From contig NC_133390.1 of the NCBI RefSeq assembly GCF_047511655.1, positions 167,854,083 to 167,918,082 on the forward strand: a stretch of 64,000 nt of DNA, in the 5' to 3' direction. The position numbers and the translations under genes were made by a program. This document shows positions 11,185 through 23,340 of this stretch, piece by piece; the first letter of the stretch is position 1, and every line of letters begins with the position of its first letter. The notes under the pieces are model-generated. The model saw only the letters and a list, made by a program, of their open reading frames with translations, searched no databases and was not told the origin of the DNA. Origin of the DNA: Castor canadensis (Eukaryota; Chordata; Mammalia; Rodentia; Castoridae).

Positions 11185-11775
11185 TTAGTTTTGATTGTCA
11201 ATGTGATTGGGGTGAGAGTCACCTAGGAGATAAGTAAAGCACCTCTGGTGTGTCTGTGGGGGTGTTTGCAGAGACAACTGGATCATTCGGGCTCTGACGT
11301 GATCAATGATTTAATCCACTGATAGATTAAAATTTTGAGCAGACTTGGAAAGTGGTGGAATTCTGGAAGGTGGGACAGTTGAAGTGGGTTACTGGGGTGT
11401 GACTTTTCTTTTCAGTCCCAGGGCCTCCCACATGCTGGGCAAACACTCTATACCACTGAGTGAAATCCAAGACCCCTTTTTCAAGTTCTATTTTGAGACA
11501 TGATGTCACTGTGTAGCCCAGGCTGGCCTCAAGCTTATGATCCATCCTCCTGCCTCAGCCTGCAGAGAAGCTGGGATTCCAGGTTTTTGCCTTAATATGA
11601 GCAGCTTTCTTCCCCTATACCTTCCTCCATGATGTTTCTGCTTTAAAACAGGTATAAATCCAGGGAGCCAACTGACCATGGGCTGAAAATCTGAAACTGT
11701 GAGCCACAATAAATCTTTCCTCCTGTAAACTGTTTCACACAGGTGTCTTTATACCACAGCAAAAGGATAATTCAC
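11185..11775. repeat. Old interspersed repeat with nested B1-ID SINE
   Basis: The outer repeat starts 'ttttgattgtcaatgtgat' and ends 'agccacaataaatctttcct'. It is a known rodent repeat style that I cannot name. A minus-strand B1-ID dimer SINE is nested at ~11405-11580, with 'ccagggcctcccacatgctg' (ID part) followed by 'tgtagcccaggctggcctca' (B1 part). Counterpart in B: ~48690-49340. Confidence 0.5.
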
Positions 11776-11904
11776 AGAGCATATTTCCCATAACTGGCAC
11801 AAAAATTCAATGATTATTTAAGTGTATACATCATAAATGCACACACATGCACACACCATTTGCAAATGTGTGTGGCATGATGCCTTTTTGGAGACATGTG
11901 CTAA

Positions 11905-12096
11905 CTGAGGCCCGTTATGGTGGCTTATGCCTGCAATCCTTGATATTCAGGAGGTGGAGATTGGCAGGATCATGTTTGCAGGCTACCCTGGGCAAAAGTG
12001 CTAGAGACCCCATCTTGACCAATAGTTGGCAGTGGCTCATGCCTGTCATCTCAGCTCCTGGGGAAGCATAAATAAATGGAGGATCAAGATTTAGGT
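11905..12096 (+). repeat. B1-like SINE (5' part), split by an L1
   Basis: Plus-strand B1-like monomer ('ggtggcttatgcctgcaatc') with a partial second unit. It resumes as an ID-like part at ~16764-16900 after the L1. The uninterrupted version is ~49470-49790 in unit B. Confidence 0.65.
12086..12096 (+). repeat. Left target-site duplication of L1
   Basis: The 11-base word aagatttaggt is repeated exactly at 16753-16763. The empty site in unit B (~49646-49660) carries the word once. Confidence 0.88.
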
Positions 12097-12499
12097 CAGG
12101 GATTCCAAGATGGTGTCTAGAGGGAGGAAGAAGAAAGCATGCTTCCTAAAGTAAAATCTTGGAGCGATGCTAGAGATATGCCTTGCAGGAAAAACCACTA
12201 AGAAGAGGAAAAACTCCAACACCTCCACACCCCCAGCCTGTGAATAGCATCCCTACTCCACATTAAATGGACAAACCAGGAGGGCTCTCATGCTGCCAGA
12301 TCCCAGCTCCTAACCTGCTTGGGAGAAGCAGACCACCAGGTGACTAAGCAGCACATGGTACTCCCACAAACAACCCTGGGCCAGATCAGCACAGCCCCCT
12401 GGACAGACTGACCCCCACCCAGGGAAAAAAGAGAAAAAAACCAAACTGAATAATAAACAAGTAGCTGAAAAAAAATGACACGTAGCAAAGAGGGTGGGG

Positions 12500-13200
12500 T
12501 GCCCTGAGCTCTGGAGAGTGGGGGAAGGGCACTCCCCACTCGAACTGTAAATAAACAAGCTGGCTGGAGAAGCAGGAGCGGTGCCACCTCCCCCAGTGTG
12601 CTTGGAGAGGGGAAGGCGTCCAACAGCCGCTAAAGTGTGGCATGCGCCACTGGAGAGTGGGGGAGGGGCACTTCCCCACGCGAACTCTCAATAATAAAAA
12701 AAGACTGCAATTGCAACAGGCCAGTAGGGCTGTATACTGGAGAAAACAAAAGATTCATGCATCCAGGAGAGCTCTAAATAAACAAAGCCTGCAGGGCTAC
12801 GTGAGTGTAAAGCTCATTCCTGAGATCTGCATAAATACAGCCTGCAACTTCAGCTGGCTGACAGTAGGTGGCACGTGAGCCGCAGCCTCAGATAGACATT
12901 CACAAAGCTGTCTCAAGACTCTTTTGTTTGTTTGTTTGTTTTTGGTTTTTGTTTTTCTTGTCCTTTGATGAGACAACAACAGAACTAGGACTGGATGCTG
13001 AAGAACTAACTGAAAGTGTATTGCATTTGAGCTTGGGATATTTTTTGTTATGTTTTGTTTTGTTTTTGTTTTTCCCCTTTGATGAGACAATGACAGAACT
13101 TCTTCTCAGACACCAACACCAGGACTGGAGGTTGAAGGACTAACACCAGAATTATTAAGACTGAAACTTTATTGCATTTGAACCTGGGGATTTTTTTTCT
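12500..13200 (+). repeat. L1 5' region with tandem motif copies
   Basis: A block containing 'ggagagtgggggaagggcac' near 12514 recurs as 'ggagagtgggggaggggcac' near 12652. A longer block starting 'tttgatgagacaa' and ending in the 'attgcatttga' motif occurs near 12964 and again near 13078. This looks like monomer-style duplication in a promoter-bearing L1 5'UTR. Confidence 0.6.
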
Positions 13201-13285
13201 TTATTACCCTCTCTCTGTCTCTCTAATGCCTGTTTAGCTCACCATAGATTAGTACATTATCTCACCCTGTTTATTTCATTGGCTT

Positions 13286-13290
<5 letters not shown>

Positions 13291-13327
<37 letters not shown>

Positions 13328-13334
13328 TGTGTGT
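13291..13334. repeat. (GT)n microsatellite inside the L1 5' region
   Basis: Nearly pure GT run, interrupted once by CT, flanked by TTTG repeats. Confidence 0.9.
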
Positions 13335-13483
13335 TTATTTGTTTGTTTGGTTTAGTTTTTCTTTACCTTCTTTGCTATCCCTCTCCTTTCACCCTTCCAC
13401 TCTAGATATCACCATTGTTTTTATTACAAGCTAAACAATACTGAATTACACACAGTATAGGGACAGTAACAATAGCAAGGGCA

Positions 13484-14344
13484 ATGATGGGAAGATGGAA
13501 AAAAGAGGGAAACAATTTTCTCCCCAGTAATAAATTAGTACAGGAACCAGAGGGAAATGAAGAAAACAGATATCCAGATCCAGACTCCAACAAAATGAAG
13601 AAAAACTATGCCAAAGAACCCAGTGAAGCCCACAAGAACACTCTGAAAGAAGAAATCCTGCAAGTAATCACTGAGGATTTTATAGAGACGATAATGGATA
13701 TGGTCAACCAAAATGTACAGAAGACACTCAAGAAATTCCAAGACAACAAAAATAGAATTTGAGAAAGCACAAGAACAAATAAAAGAAACTATAGAAGCAC
13801 TGTATAAACACCTAAGTGAAACAGAGAACATGATTAATAAAGAGATAAATGAACTCAGGACAAAAATAGACAACATTAAGGAGGAAACAACCCAGGATAT
13901 GGAAAACCTCAGAAAAGAGCATGAAACAGAATTGCAAAACAAACTGGAAGGCCAATCCAGCAGAATAGAACAAACAGAAGACAGAATCTCAGAACTCGAA
14001 GATGAAATGGTAATTAAAGGAAAAACCAAAGAACTATTAATTAAACAACTCAAGATCTGTAAAAAGAAAATGCAAGTCTCACCGACTCCATCAAAAGACC
14101 AAACTTGAGAATCATGGGAATCAAAGAAGGAGAAAAGGTGCAACCAAAGGGAATGAGTAATATATTCAACAAAATAATAACAGAAAATTTGCCAAATCAA
14201 GAGAAAGATATTCCCATACAGATGCAAGAGGCCTCCAGAACACCAAACAGACCAGATCAAAATACAACTACCCCACGACATATCATCATTAAAACAACAA
14301 GTTCAGAAACTAGGGAAAGAATATTGAAGGCTGTAAGAGAGTAA
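13484..14344 (+). pseudogene. L1 ORF1 (RNA-binding coiled-coil protein) remnant
   Basis: Three overlapping open pieces in two frames (13484-13762, 13713-14108, 14105-14344) reconstruct an ORF1-type order. An N-terminal charged region comes first, then a long coiled coil rich in E, K and I with N-I-K-E-E-T and R-I-E-Q-T-E-D-R-I-S-E-L-E type heptads, then the conserved RNA-binding start (I-M-G-I-K-E-G-E-K). At least two frameshifts break it. The large antisense frame at 13535-14281 is a shadow. Confidence 0.8.
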
Positions 14345-14733
14345 AAACAAATAACATACAAAGGTAAACCCATCAAAATCACAGCAGACTTCTCAACAGA
14401 AACATTAAAAGCAAGAAGAGCATGGGGTGAGAGCTTCCGGGCACTGAATGAAAATAACTTCAACACCAGGATACTCTACCCAGCAAAACTATCATTCAAA
14501 ATAGATGGAGCAATAAAATTCTTCCATGATAAGCAGAAACTAAAACAATATGTGACCACAAAGCCCCCACTACAAAAGATTCTTCAAGGGATTCTGCACA
14601 CAGAAAGTGAAACCCAACATAACCATGAAAAGACAGGCAGCACCAAACTATAGGAAAAGAAAAAGCAAGAAAGTAGAGAGTAACCTCAACTTAGGTACAC
14701 ACAATCAAATCTTCAAACAACTAAGACAACTAA

Positions 14734-16277
14734 ATGACAGGAGTCACAACATACCTATCAGTACTAACACTTAATGTTAACGGACTTAATTCACCCACCA
14801 AAAGGCACCACTTGACGAACTGCATTAAAAAGGAAGATCCAACAATTTGTTGCTTACAGGAGACCCATCTCACCAACAGAAATAAGCATAGACTTAGGAT
14901 GACAAGCTGGAAGAAGATTTACTAAGCCAATGCCCCCAGAAAACAGACAGGAGTAGCAATACTTATCTCTGACAAAGTAGTCTTCAAGCCTACATTGATC
15001 AAATGAGATAAAGAAGGACATTCCATACTAATAAAAGGGGAAATAGACCAAAAGGAAATAACAATTATCAACCTATATGTACCCAATGTCAGTGCACCCA
15101 ATTTCATCAAACATACCCTGAAGGACCTAAAAGGATATATTAACTCCAACGCAGTGGTTGTGGGAGACTTTAACACCCCATTATCATTAATAAATAGGTC
15201 ATCCAAACAAAAAATCAATAAAGAAATCCAAGACCTAAAATATACAATAGATCAAATGGGCCTACTGGATGTCTACAGAACATTTCATCCAACTTCTACA
15301 CAATATACATTCTTCTCAGTAGCCCATGGAACCTTCTCCAAAATAGAAGAAGGTGCATATCCTAGGGCACAAGGCAAGCCTCAGCAAATATAAGAAAATA
15401 GAAATTATACCGTGCCTACTATCTGATCACAATGCAATAAAACTAGAACTCACAGCAACTAAGACATAGCATAGATAAATGGGACCTCATAAAACTAAAA
15501 AGCTTCTGTTCATCAAAAGAAATGGTCTCTAAACTGAAGAGAACACCCTCAGAGTGGGAGAAAATATTTGCCAGCTACACATCAGACAAAGGACTGATAA
15601 CCAGAATATATAGGGAACTTAAAAAACTAAATTCTCCCAAAACTAATGAACCAATAAAGAAATGGGCAAGTGAACTAAACAGAACTTTCTCAAAAGAAGA
15701 AATTCAAATGGCCAAAAAACACATGAAAAAATGCTCACCATCTCTAGCAATAAAGGAAATGCAAATTAAAACCACACTAAGATTCCACCTCACCCCTGTT
15801 AGAATAGCCATCATGAGCAACACCACTAACAACAGGTGTTGGCGAGGATGCGGGGAAAAAGGAACCCTCTTACACTGTTGGTGGGAATGTAAACTAGTAC
15901 AACCACTCTGGAAAAAAATTTGGAGGCTACTTAAAAATCTAAACATTGATCTAACATATGATCCAGCAATACCAGTCTTGGGGATATACACAAGAGACTG
16001 TGACACAGGTTACTCCAGAGGCACCTGCACACCCATGTTTATTGCAGCACTATTCACAATAGCCAAGTTATGGAAACAGCCAAGATGCCCCACCACTGAC
16101 GAATGGATCAAGAAAATGTGGTATCTATACACAATGGAATTTTATGCAGCCATGAAGAAGAACAAAATGTTATCATTCACTGGTAAATGGATGGAATTGG
16201 AGAACATTATTCTGAGTGAGGTTAGCCTGGCCCAAAAGACCAAAAATTGTATGTTCTCCCTCATATGTGGACATTAG
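14734..16277 (+). pseudogene. L1 ORF2 remnant with internal deletion of the RT core
   Basis: The N-terminal endonuclease begins near 14734 (TLNVNGLNSPTKRH, then CCLQETHL). A stop follows at 14923-14925, after which endonuclease coding resumes in pieces (VVVGDFNTPLS at ~15151). Near 15470 the sequence jumps to the C-terminal region ([20 protein letters not shown], then [19 protein letters not shown], the cysteine-rich end). The roughly 2 kb that normally encodes reverse transcriptase is absent. Confidence 0.85.
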
Positions 16278-16752
16278 ATCAAGGGCAAACACAATAAGGG
16301 GATTGGACTTTGAGCACATGATAAAAGCGAGAGCACACAAGGGAGGTGTGAGGATAGGTAAGACACCTAAAAAATTAGCTAGAATTTGTTGCCCTTAATG
16401 CAGAGAAACTAAAGCAGATACCTTAAAAGCAACTGAGGCCAATAGAAGAAGGAGACCAGGAACTAGAGAAAAGGTGAGATTAAAAAGAATTAACTTAGAA
16501 GGTAACACACATGCACAGGAAATTAATGTGAGTCAACTCCCTGTATCGCTATCCTTATCTCAACCAGCAAAAACCCTTGTTCCTTCCTATTATTGCTTAT
16601 ACTCTCTCTACAACAAAATTAGAGATAAGGGCAGAATAGTTTTGCCTGGTAGTGTGGGGGGTAGGGGGGGAGGAGATGGGGCGGGGGGGGTGAAGGGAAG
16701 AGAAATGATCCAAACATTGTATGCACGTATGAATAAAAGAAAGGTAAAAAAA

Positions 16753-16763
16753 AAGATTTAGGT
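16753..16763 (+). repeat. Right target-site duplication of L1
   Basis: Exact repeat of the 11-base word at 12086-12096, directly after the A-rich tail. Confidence 0.88.
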
Positions 16764-18130
16764 TAGCCTGGGTAGAGTGAGACCCTATTCGTCAAAATAA
16801 CTAAAGCAAAAAGAATGGGAGATGGGGCTTATATGGTAGAGAGCCTGCCTAGGAACACAAGGCCCTGAGTTCAAACCCCTGCACCACACAAACAAAGTGC
16901 TAACTGCATCAGCACCATACTTGATTCCTGTAGACACGTGTTCCCCATCTTTGCACGGTAGTTGTTGTTCTCCCTTCTCTTTAAATTCCATGAGGCCAGG
17001 GTACACATTTCCTGGTCCCTACTTCTTCCAATTGCCGTTCACTCAATGGTTGGTCAACACGCTCATCATCTGTTGATACTTACTGTTTACTCCACCTCTA
17101 TCTTGAATGCACTTCTGAGGCCTCCATTTCAGCATTCCTAGAATACATCTTTTCCCTTGCTTGGGGTCATCAGCATTATCCTAGCTATTTCCTTCCTTAA
17201 CCTTCTTCAATAGTGAAATCTGTTCATCAGAAAACAAAGCAATGGCAGTAGGGGGTCCCTAAGGAGTGAACAGACTGGCAATTGCTGTTCAGGCAGAGGA
17301 AAGGCAAGGTTGCCTATTGGTGCACCTTGGCTGAGAGCTTACCACCATGCTGTCTCTTTTGGAGCTGCTAATTGAGAAGTGAGAAGCTGCCTTTTAACAC
17401 ACGATTGGTCCCAGGGGCACTTGCAATGTTTAGAGACTCATGAGATTGTCACAACCTGTGGTTGGGGTTACCTACTAGCCCCTGTGGCTAGACATCCTAC
17501 AGTGCCCTTGACGGCCCCCAACAACAAAGAATTATCTGTCTTCAGATGCTAATTGAACCTTGCACAAGAATTATGGATATAAATTCCTTTGCAAAATCAT
17601 AAAAACTCTTCTTTTATTGGTGTCATGATCAGGACCTAGTACAGTGGGGTACTGTGCCTGATGAGGGGTGCCTGTGCTGATTTGACAAAAATGACCTTGT
17701 GAGTGGTTAAGAGAGGAACTGGGCTTTGAGAAGCAGGCTTCTGTACCCAGGTGGCCCAGGGTGATCTTTGGTCATGCTCTTGCTCAGATGATCAGGGAGG
17801 CCTCATTTCTGCAATTCTAGAAGATTGAGAACAAGTGTAAAATGTATTGAACACAAGCACAGATGCGAGCAGGCAGCTCTTGCTGGTTGTCTGTCACTTA
17901 TACTCATTAAGGAGTCTTACCCTATGTCGACCATATGTGAGTGCATGTGTGCATTTCGATAAAGGATAACTGAGTTAATTTAACCTGAGACTTTTGATGT
18001 GCTTTGTGTAAGGATGGGAAGAGTAAATTTGGGTGAGATATTGTACAGATTAGTGGGATTTTCTGTGATATTTCCACATATGCGTGCATCACAAATGGAT
18101 CATGTCTATCCATTCTTTTTTTTCCTAACT
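16764..18130. other. Intergenic spacer, unit A
   Basis: Starts with the ID-like 3' part of the SINE split by the L1 (~16764-16905). An old L2/MIR-like stretch follows (~16920-17170), then unique sequence. No exon was recognised. It aligns with ~49661-51050 in B, which differs by small indels. Confidence 0.45.
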
Positions 18131-18700
18131 TCCCCCTTCCCCACAACCCTACCCAGTCCTTAGTAATACCTCTATACTTTCATGTGAACTTTTCATTGAT
18201 TTTTTTTAATTTCCACATATGAGAGAGAATATCTGATGCTTGCCTTTCCATGACTGGCTTTTTTTGCTTAACATAAATCCTACAAATGACAAGATTCCAT
18301 TCGTCCTCATGTCTGAATAAAACTGTATTATACAGCTTCTACAGACTGGATGTTCTTCATCCACTCAGCTTTTGTGGGCACCCAGGCTGATCCTATGTCT
18401 TAGCTATCATGAAAAGTGTCACAGTGAACGTGCACATACAGATATATTTTTGGGGGGTGAAGGTCTGAGGAAATAGCTCAGTGGTTAAGTGTTTGCCTAG
18501 CAGCATGAGGTCCTGGGTTTGATTCCCATGACCTAAAAACAAAACAAAAAACAGACATCTCTTTTGTATGCAGCTATCACTTTTTTGGCATACACCCAGG
18601 AGTGGGATTGCTGGATATAGAGCTCTAGTTTTAGCTTATTGAAGGACCTCAGTGTTCTTCTTTATGACTGCAGTAATTTTAAGTTCAAAGGTATTCTTTT
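18131..18700 (-). repeat. Antisense L1 fragment with an inserted ID SINE
   Basis: The + strand reads reversed L1 ORF2 3' sequence ('catgactggc', later 'cacccaggagtgggattgct'). It is interrupted at ~18455-18555 by a plus-strand ID SINE ('atagctcagtggttaagtgt', 'tgaggtcctgggtttgattc', A-rich tail). Confidence 0.6.
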
Positions 18701-18943
18701 AAAGAACAGTTTTCTCATTCACATCTTATCCTCCATATACCTTTTATTTTTCTAGAAGGAGGAAAGGAACTAATATCCTATGAGCACCTACATATGTCAG
18801 GAAATGTTCTGCCTTAGCTCATTAAATTCTTATGAAAAGTACTTGGGCAAATATTATTATCATCTCCCCCATTTTATCAAACAGAAGCACAAAGACTTAC
18901 AAAGGTGACATGCTTCATACATAGAATGAATACATTTATCATA

Positions 18944-18946
<3 letters not shown>

Positions 18947-18976
<30 letters not shown>
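18947..18976. repeat. (AT)n microsatellite
   Basis: Pure AT run followed by ACAC. It lies in the stretch missing from unit B. Confidence 0.9.
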
Positions 18977-18982
<6 letters not shown>

Positions 18983-19104
18983 TGACATGCATACACGCAT
19001 ACTGTATAATTTTCTTTTTACCTTATATATGTTCCAAATAAATTACCAGAGGGATATAGAGTTGGCCTCTTTAAGAGTAGAGTCAGTTTATATTTGGTGA
19101 AATC

Positions 19105-19175
19105 CAACTGGGACTGGTGGAGTGGCTCAAGTCGTAGAGCGCCTTCCTAGCAAGCATGAGGCCCTGAGTTCAATC
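19105..19175 (+). repeat. ID-type SINE
   Basis: 'ggtggagtggctcaagtcgt' and 'agcatgaggccctgagttc' give a tRNA-like head with A/B-box character. This is a SINE, not a tRNA gene. Confidence 0.7.
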
Positions 19176-19619
19176 AGTAAATGAATAGAAAGAAACCCAA
19201 CTGGAATTGCTAGCACAGGCTAATTGTTTTAGCATTCTATGACTGCTTGAATGCAAGTAGACACTTTAGAATATGGGAGAAAATGTCTACAAAACTCAGG
19301 AAACTGAAATTTCTCCATAAGATGTTGGAAATTCTGATTGAGGGGAGTTCACTTTGAACCCCTTCCTCCTATCTGCAACCCACAAGGTTTACATCTCAGT
19401 GGTCGAGAACACAAAGTGAATCCTGCCTGTGCACTGTTTGTTTTGATGACAATACTAAGCTGTGCTGTTTTATGGAACATCTCCAACACACAAGTGCACT
19501 GTGCATGTCACAGAAATAAAGTCTTGAAAAACTCTGTTGCACAGATTTTATTCTTTTGCTTATTTTTTAATGAGCAAACAAAAATGAGCATTCCCAAATT
19601 TATTTAGTTTCTTAATGAC

Positions 19620-19830
19620 TTGACTGGCACCTGTAATCCTAACTACTCATGTAGCAGAGATCAGGAGGATCAGGGTTTGAAGCCAGCCCGGACAAATAGT
19701 TCACGAGACCCTATCTCGAAAAAACCCATACACAAAAGGGCTTGTGGAGTGGATTCTCTAGGTGTAGGCCCAGAGTTCAAACCCCAGTAGCATGAAAAAA
19801 AAAAAACAAAGAAAGAAAGAAAGAAGAGCC
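19620..19830 (+). repeat. B1-ID dimer SINE with A-rich tail
   Basis: A B1-like left part ('tgactggcacctgtaatcct') joins an ID-like right part ('gtaggcccagagttcaaacc') and a poly-A/AAAG tail. Confidence 0.7.
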
Positions 19831-20124
19831 AACAGGCCTGGGCATGGTCCAAGGCGTGGGGTGGGCAGGATTGGAAAGGCAAAGGGCAAGGGTGGAGAAG
19901 TGAAGGCTTTGTGCTTGGAGGACTGAGAAGGACAGTGAATGCCCTACATACTTGTATTGGGGGAGGGGAGCTCTCTTGGTTGTCCCAGGGCAGCCAGTCC
20001 CCAACATGACTGTACCTAGGCTGCAGGGCCTACTGTCTGTCAGCTCCAAGTCCATCCTTCTATACTCTTCTCTGTGATGCTGGTAATGGGACTCTGCACA
20101 CTAAGTTTCTCCTCACTCTTTTTC

Positions 20125-20360
20125 TTAAAAAAAGTTTATATATATTTTTCCTTTTGGCAACACTCGGGTTTGAACTCAGGGCATTACACTTGCTAGGCAG
20201 GTGCTCTACCACTTGAGCCACTACACCAGCCCTTTTTGTATATGTGCTGGATATTTTTGAGATAGAGTTTGCTTTTTGCCCAGGCTGGCCTTGAACCATG
20301 GTCCTCCTGATCTCTGCCTCCCAAGTTGCTAGGATTACAGGAGTGGACCACAGCACCCAA
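20125..20360 (-). repeat. B1-ID dimer SINE, minus
   Basis: Read on plus: a T-rich tail, then 'gggtttgaactcagggcatt', 'gtgctctaccacttgagcc', and the B1 part ending 'gctaggattacaggagtgg'. Its B1 end marks a deletion breakpoint in unit B. Confidence 0.75.
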
Positions 20361-20539
20361 TCTTCTCTTAGTCTTGTACTGCTAGGTGGACTCTATGAAT
20401 GGGAAGCACTAAGAGGAAAATGACAGGTGAAATACATTGAGAAGTGGGTTCCATCCCATTTTTGACTCCTTTCTACATGTGTCTAGCAGCAGAAAACAGT
20501 CGCACATCCAATCTCTAGATAATTCTAGAATTCTTAGTG

Positions 20540-20845
20540 GTTTTTTTGGTAGTACTGAGGTTTGAACTTAGGGCCTCATGCTGGTTAGGGAGGTTCTGTT
20601 CCAATTCAAGCAACCTGGAACCCCTTTTTACTTTACTTATTTTTAATAAGATCTTGATTTTGCCCAGGCTTGTCTGGACCATGATTATGCCTCTCATGTA
20701 GCTGGGATGACAGGCATGAGCCACCACACCCAACTTTTTTTATTAGTTGAATGGGGTCTGGTTAATTTTTTGCCTAGGCTGGCCTCAAACCTTAATCTCC
20801 CTATCTCTGCATCCAAAGTAGCTGGAATTACAGCTGTAAGTTGCA
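20540..20845 (-). repeat. Decayed B1-ID SINE plus a second B1-like monomer, minus
   Basis: 'tgaggtttgaacttagggcc' marks the ID part and 'gctgggatgacaggcatga' the first B1 part. A second B1 half ends 'agctggaattacagctgt'. The B copies are ~51390-51705 and ~52640-52935. Confidence 0.6.
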
Positions 20846-21189
20846 GTAGACACTGCCCTGCTTTGGCACTACCTAAAATGGTTGCACTGCATCTCCTCCC
20901 CAGAGATACCAGCACCAGCTGGCCATCCATCCCCATCCAGTGGGCCAAGCTCCATTTGAGCCCACAGAGGTCTGAGAACCAGCTGCAGCACATTCTAGAA
21001 GACAGAGCGCAGCCACAAAGCTTCCACCACCTTTGCCCCCTAAGTTGTTAGCCCCAAATACTTCAAGGCCTTTTCTATTAAACTCCTTGATTCCTCTATA
21101 TTTTTCCAAATCCAGGAGTGATGGCCTCAGCTTCTCCTTTTTTCTCTCACCCTCCCAACACTCGTGTAACCAGTTCTTAGTATTAAATC

Positions 21190-22330
21190 CTCCCTGTTAG
21201 AATATCTAATATGGTTTGCGTTCTTTTCTGGACCCTGATTAATACAGAGTGAGATCCAGGTCCTTTCTGTTCTTTCCCTGGAAAGGTTGTTTAACCTCCC
21301 ACTAAGACTTCCCGAGAAGGGAATTCTTCAACTGTAGGAGTGAAATTTAGATACTACAGATTAAAAAGCAGAATGACAAGTAGACCCTAAACCTCTGATT
21401 TCGATGAGGCTGCAGGATCTGGCAACATTTGGCATTCTTCAGACCTGGGATTTAGTTCAGTTACTGACATGCTGTGTGGCCTTGGACAAGTCCATTCTTT
21501 ACTAGAAGTTTCCATTTATATGTGTGTTGAAAGAAAAAGAAGGCAAGGATAATTCTGGCTAGTGGTGTTCTGTAGCTCCCTCAGCCCACACATTCCCTTT
21601 GTTTCCAAGCCATCCTAGTTTTCTGGTACTAAAGGGAGCATTGAGAAAGTATAAGAAGGAGAGGAAACGGTAGGGTCCTGGGTCTTCATAGCACCTTTGG
21701 AAACACCAAGGATTCAACTTGAGTTATGAGCAAAACGTTGGTAATAAAGAGACATGGGGTCTTGCAACATTTCTGAGGTCCCTAAAGGTAGGAGTCCCCT
21801 GTGCTCAGCCCTGAAGGCTCTGAGTTCATTCCTGAGCAGATACCATCAACCACAGGGCACTCTCTGGCAATTTTCAAGGGCCTGGTTTGTCAATAGGACC
21901 CTGGGACAGAGCAATTTGTTCTAGCCATTCATGTATGCCAACCCCAATAGGGACTGAAGGACACCTGGGGGATAGATGAGCAACACATCTTATCAGATTT
22001 GGCAGGCTCCTATGCTGCCATATGTTGTCCATTTAGAAATACTCTGTGACATTAATCCATCACCTTTATCTTATTGACGGGAAGCACACTCTGAGAAAAA
22101 CACCCCTCTATACTACCCTCTCCCACCTAGGGCATACATTCAACCAAGGTCAAAGTTGTGATTCAAATTTGAGTCTCCTTATCCCAGACATGTGCTGGGT
22201 CCTCAGGATGCAGACCAGTGATGTGTTGTAGGTAACCTGGTCAGGATCACACACTGGGATAGGCTTCCTAAGATACCAGACTCAATCCCACAGAAACATG
22301 GGGTCAAGTTCAAATATAAATGTGGAAAAT
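21190..22330. other. Mostly unique intergenic sequence
   Basis: No exon was recognised. A MIR-like piece lies at about 22035-22190. It aligns with ~53285-54440 in B. Confidence 0.4.
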
Positions 22331-23340
22331 GCCACACCCAGGAGCATACCATATTTGTCTTTCCATGTCTGGCTTGTTTTACTTAATGTAATTTCCTTTG
22401 GACCCATCCATATTGTGGCAAGTGGCAGGATTTCCTTCTTTTTTTAAGACTGAAACGCATTCCATTGTATGTGTTCATATCACATTTTCTTTATCCACTC
22501 ATCTGTTGATGGACATTCAGGTAATTTGCATATGTTGGCTATTGCAAATAATCCTGCAATAAACAGGGGTTTATGGATAGCTCTTTGAGACGCTCATGAG
22601 TTTTACAGGTTAGAGTCCTCACTTAAGACTTCAAAATATTTCAAGTTGACTTTTATGTCCCATTTCATTCTTTTGCACATGGATACCTGGTTTTTCCAGC
22701 ACAATGTATTGTGCGGGAAGAGCTATTCTTCCCTGTTGTATGTTCTTGGAGCTCTGTCAAAGTTTAGGTGACTTTAAGTGCATGGGTTTGGTTCTGGGTG
22801 TCTATTATGTCTCATTGCCCTGTATATCTGTGTTTCTATAGCTTTGCGATATAACTGAAAGTCAGGAAGTGGGATGCCTACAGATTTGTTCTTCTTTCTC
22901 GAGATTGCATTCCATATTTTTTTGTTGTTGTTTCCATGAATTTTAAAATTGTTTGTCTTTTTCTGTAAAAATGTTATTGGCATTTTGACAGGGATTGTAT
23001 TGAATCTGTAGACTGCTGTGAGTAGTATGGACATTTTGACAATGTAATTTATGAACATGGTATGATTTTCCATTATCCAAGTATTTGCAGGTCTTCTTCA
23101 GCTATGTCATATAATTATTGGTGTACAAGTCAAGTACTTTATTTTCTTGCTGATGTTAGTAATGCAAATAAAGTTATTTTCTGTTGGTGCATAGAGTCAC
23201 CACTGATTTTTATATTTTTATTTCATGTCCTGCTACTTTAGTGAGCTTAGTAGATCTATTAGGTTTCTTAGGGTTTTCTACATGTACAGTCATGTAATCT
23301 GCAAGATATTTTACTTCACAGTAGACTTTTATGCCTTAAT
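22331..23340 (-). repeat. Old antisense L1 ORF2 fragment
   Basis: The + strand reads the reverse of L1 ORF2: 'atctgttgatggacattca', 'agtcaggaagtgggatgcct', 'attgaatctgtagactgct'. The B copy is ~54440-55480. Confidence 0.75.

Larger units (their letters stand above)
12097..16752 (+). mobile_element. LINE-1 insertion, 4.66 kb, plus-oriented, defective
   Basis: Sequence absent from the orthologous point in unit B and bounded by an 11-base target-site duplication. Order: a 5' region with repeated motifs (~12097-13480), an ORF1 region (~13484-14344), the start of ORF2 with the endonuclease domain (~14734-15400), an abrupt jump to the ORF2 C-terminal part (~15480-16277), a G-rich 3'UTR (~16640-16700) and an A-rich tail. 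ORF1 is frameshifted and the reverse-transcriptase core of ORF2 is missing, so the copy cannot mobilise itself. Confidence 0.9.

Noticed and set aside
13535-14281. 248-residue open frame on minus, the longest in the first half of the window
   Set aside because: It is the antisense of the L1 ORF1 coiled-coil region; the composition follows from A-rich codons read backwards.
19105-19175. tRNA-like sequence
   Set aside because: Matches an ID-type SINE with A-rich tail; similar copies are scattered through the window, so it is not a tRNA gene.
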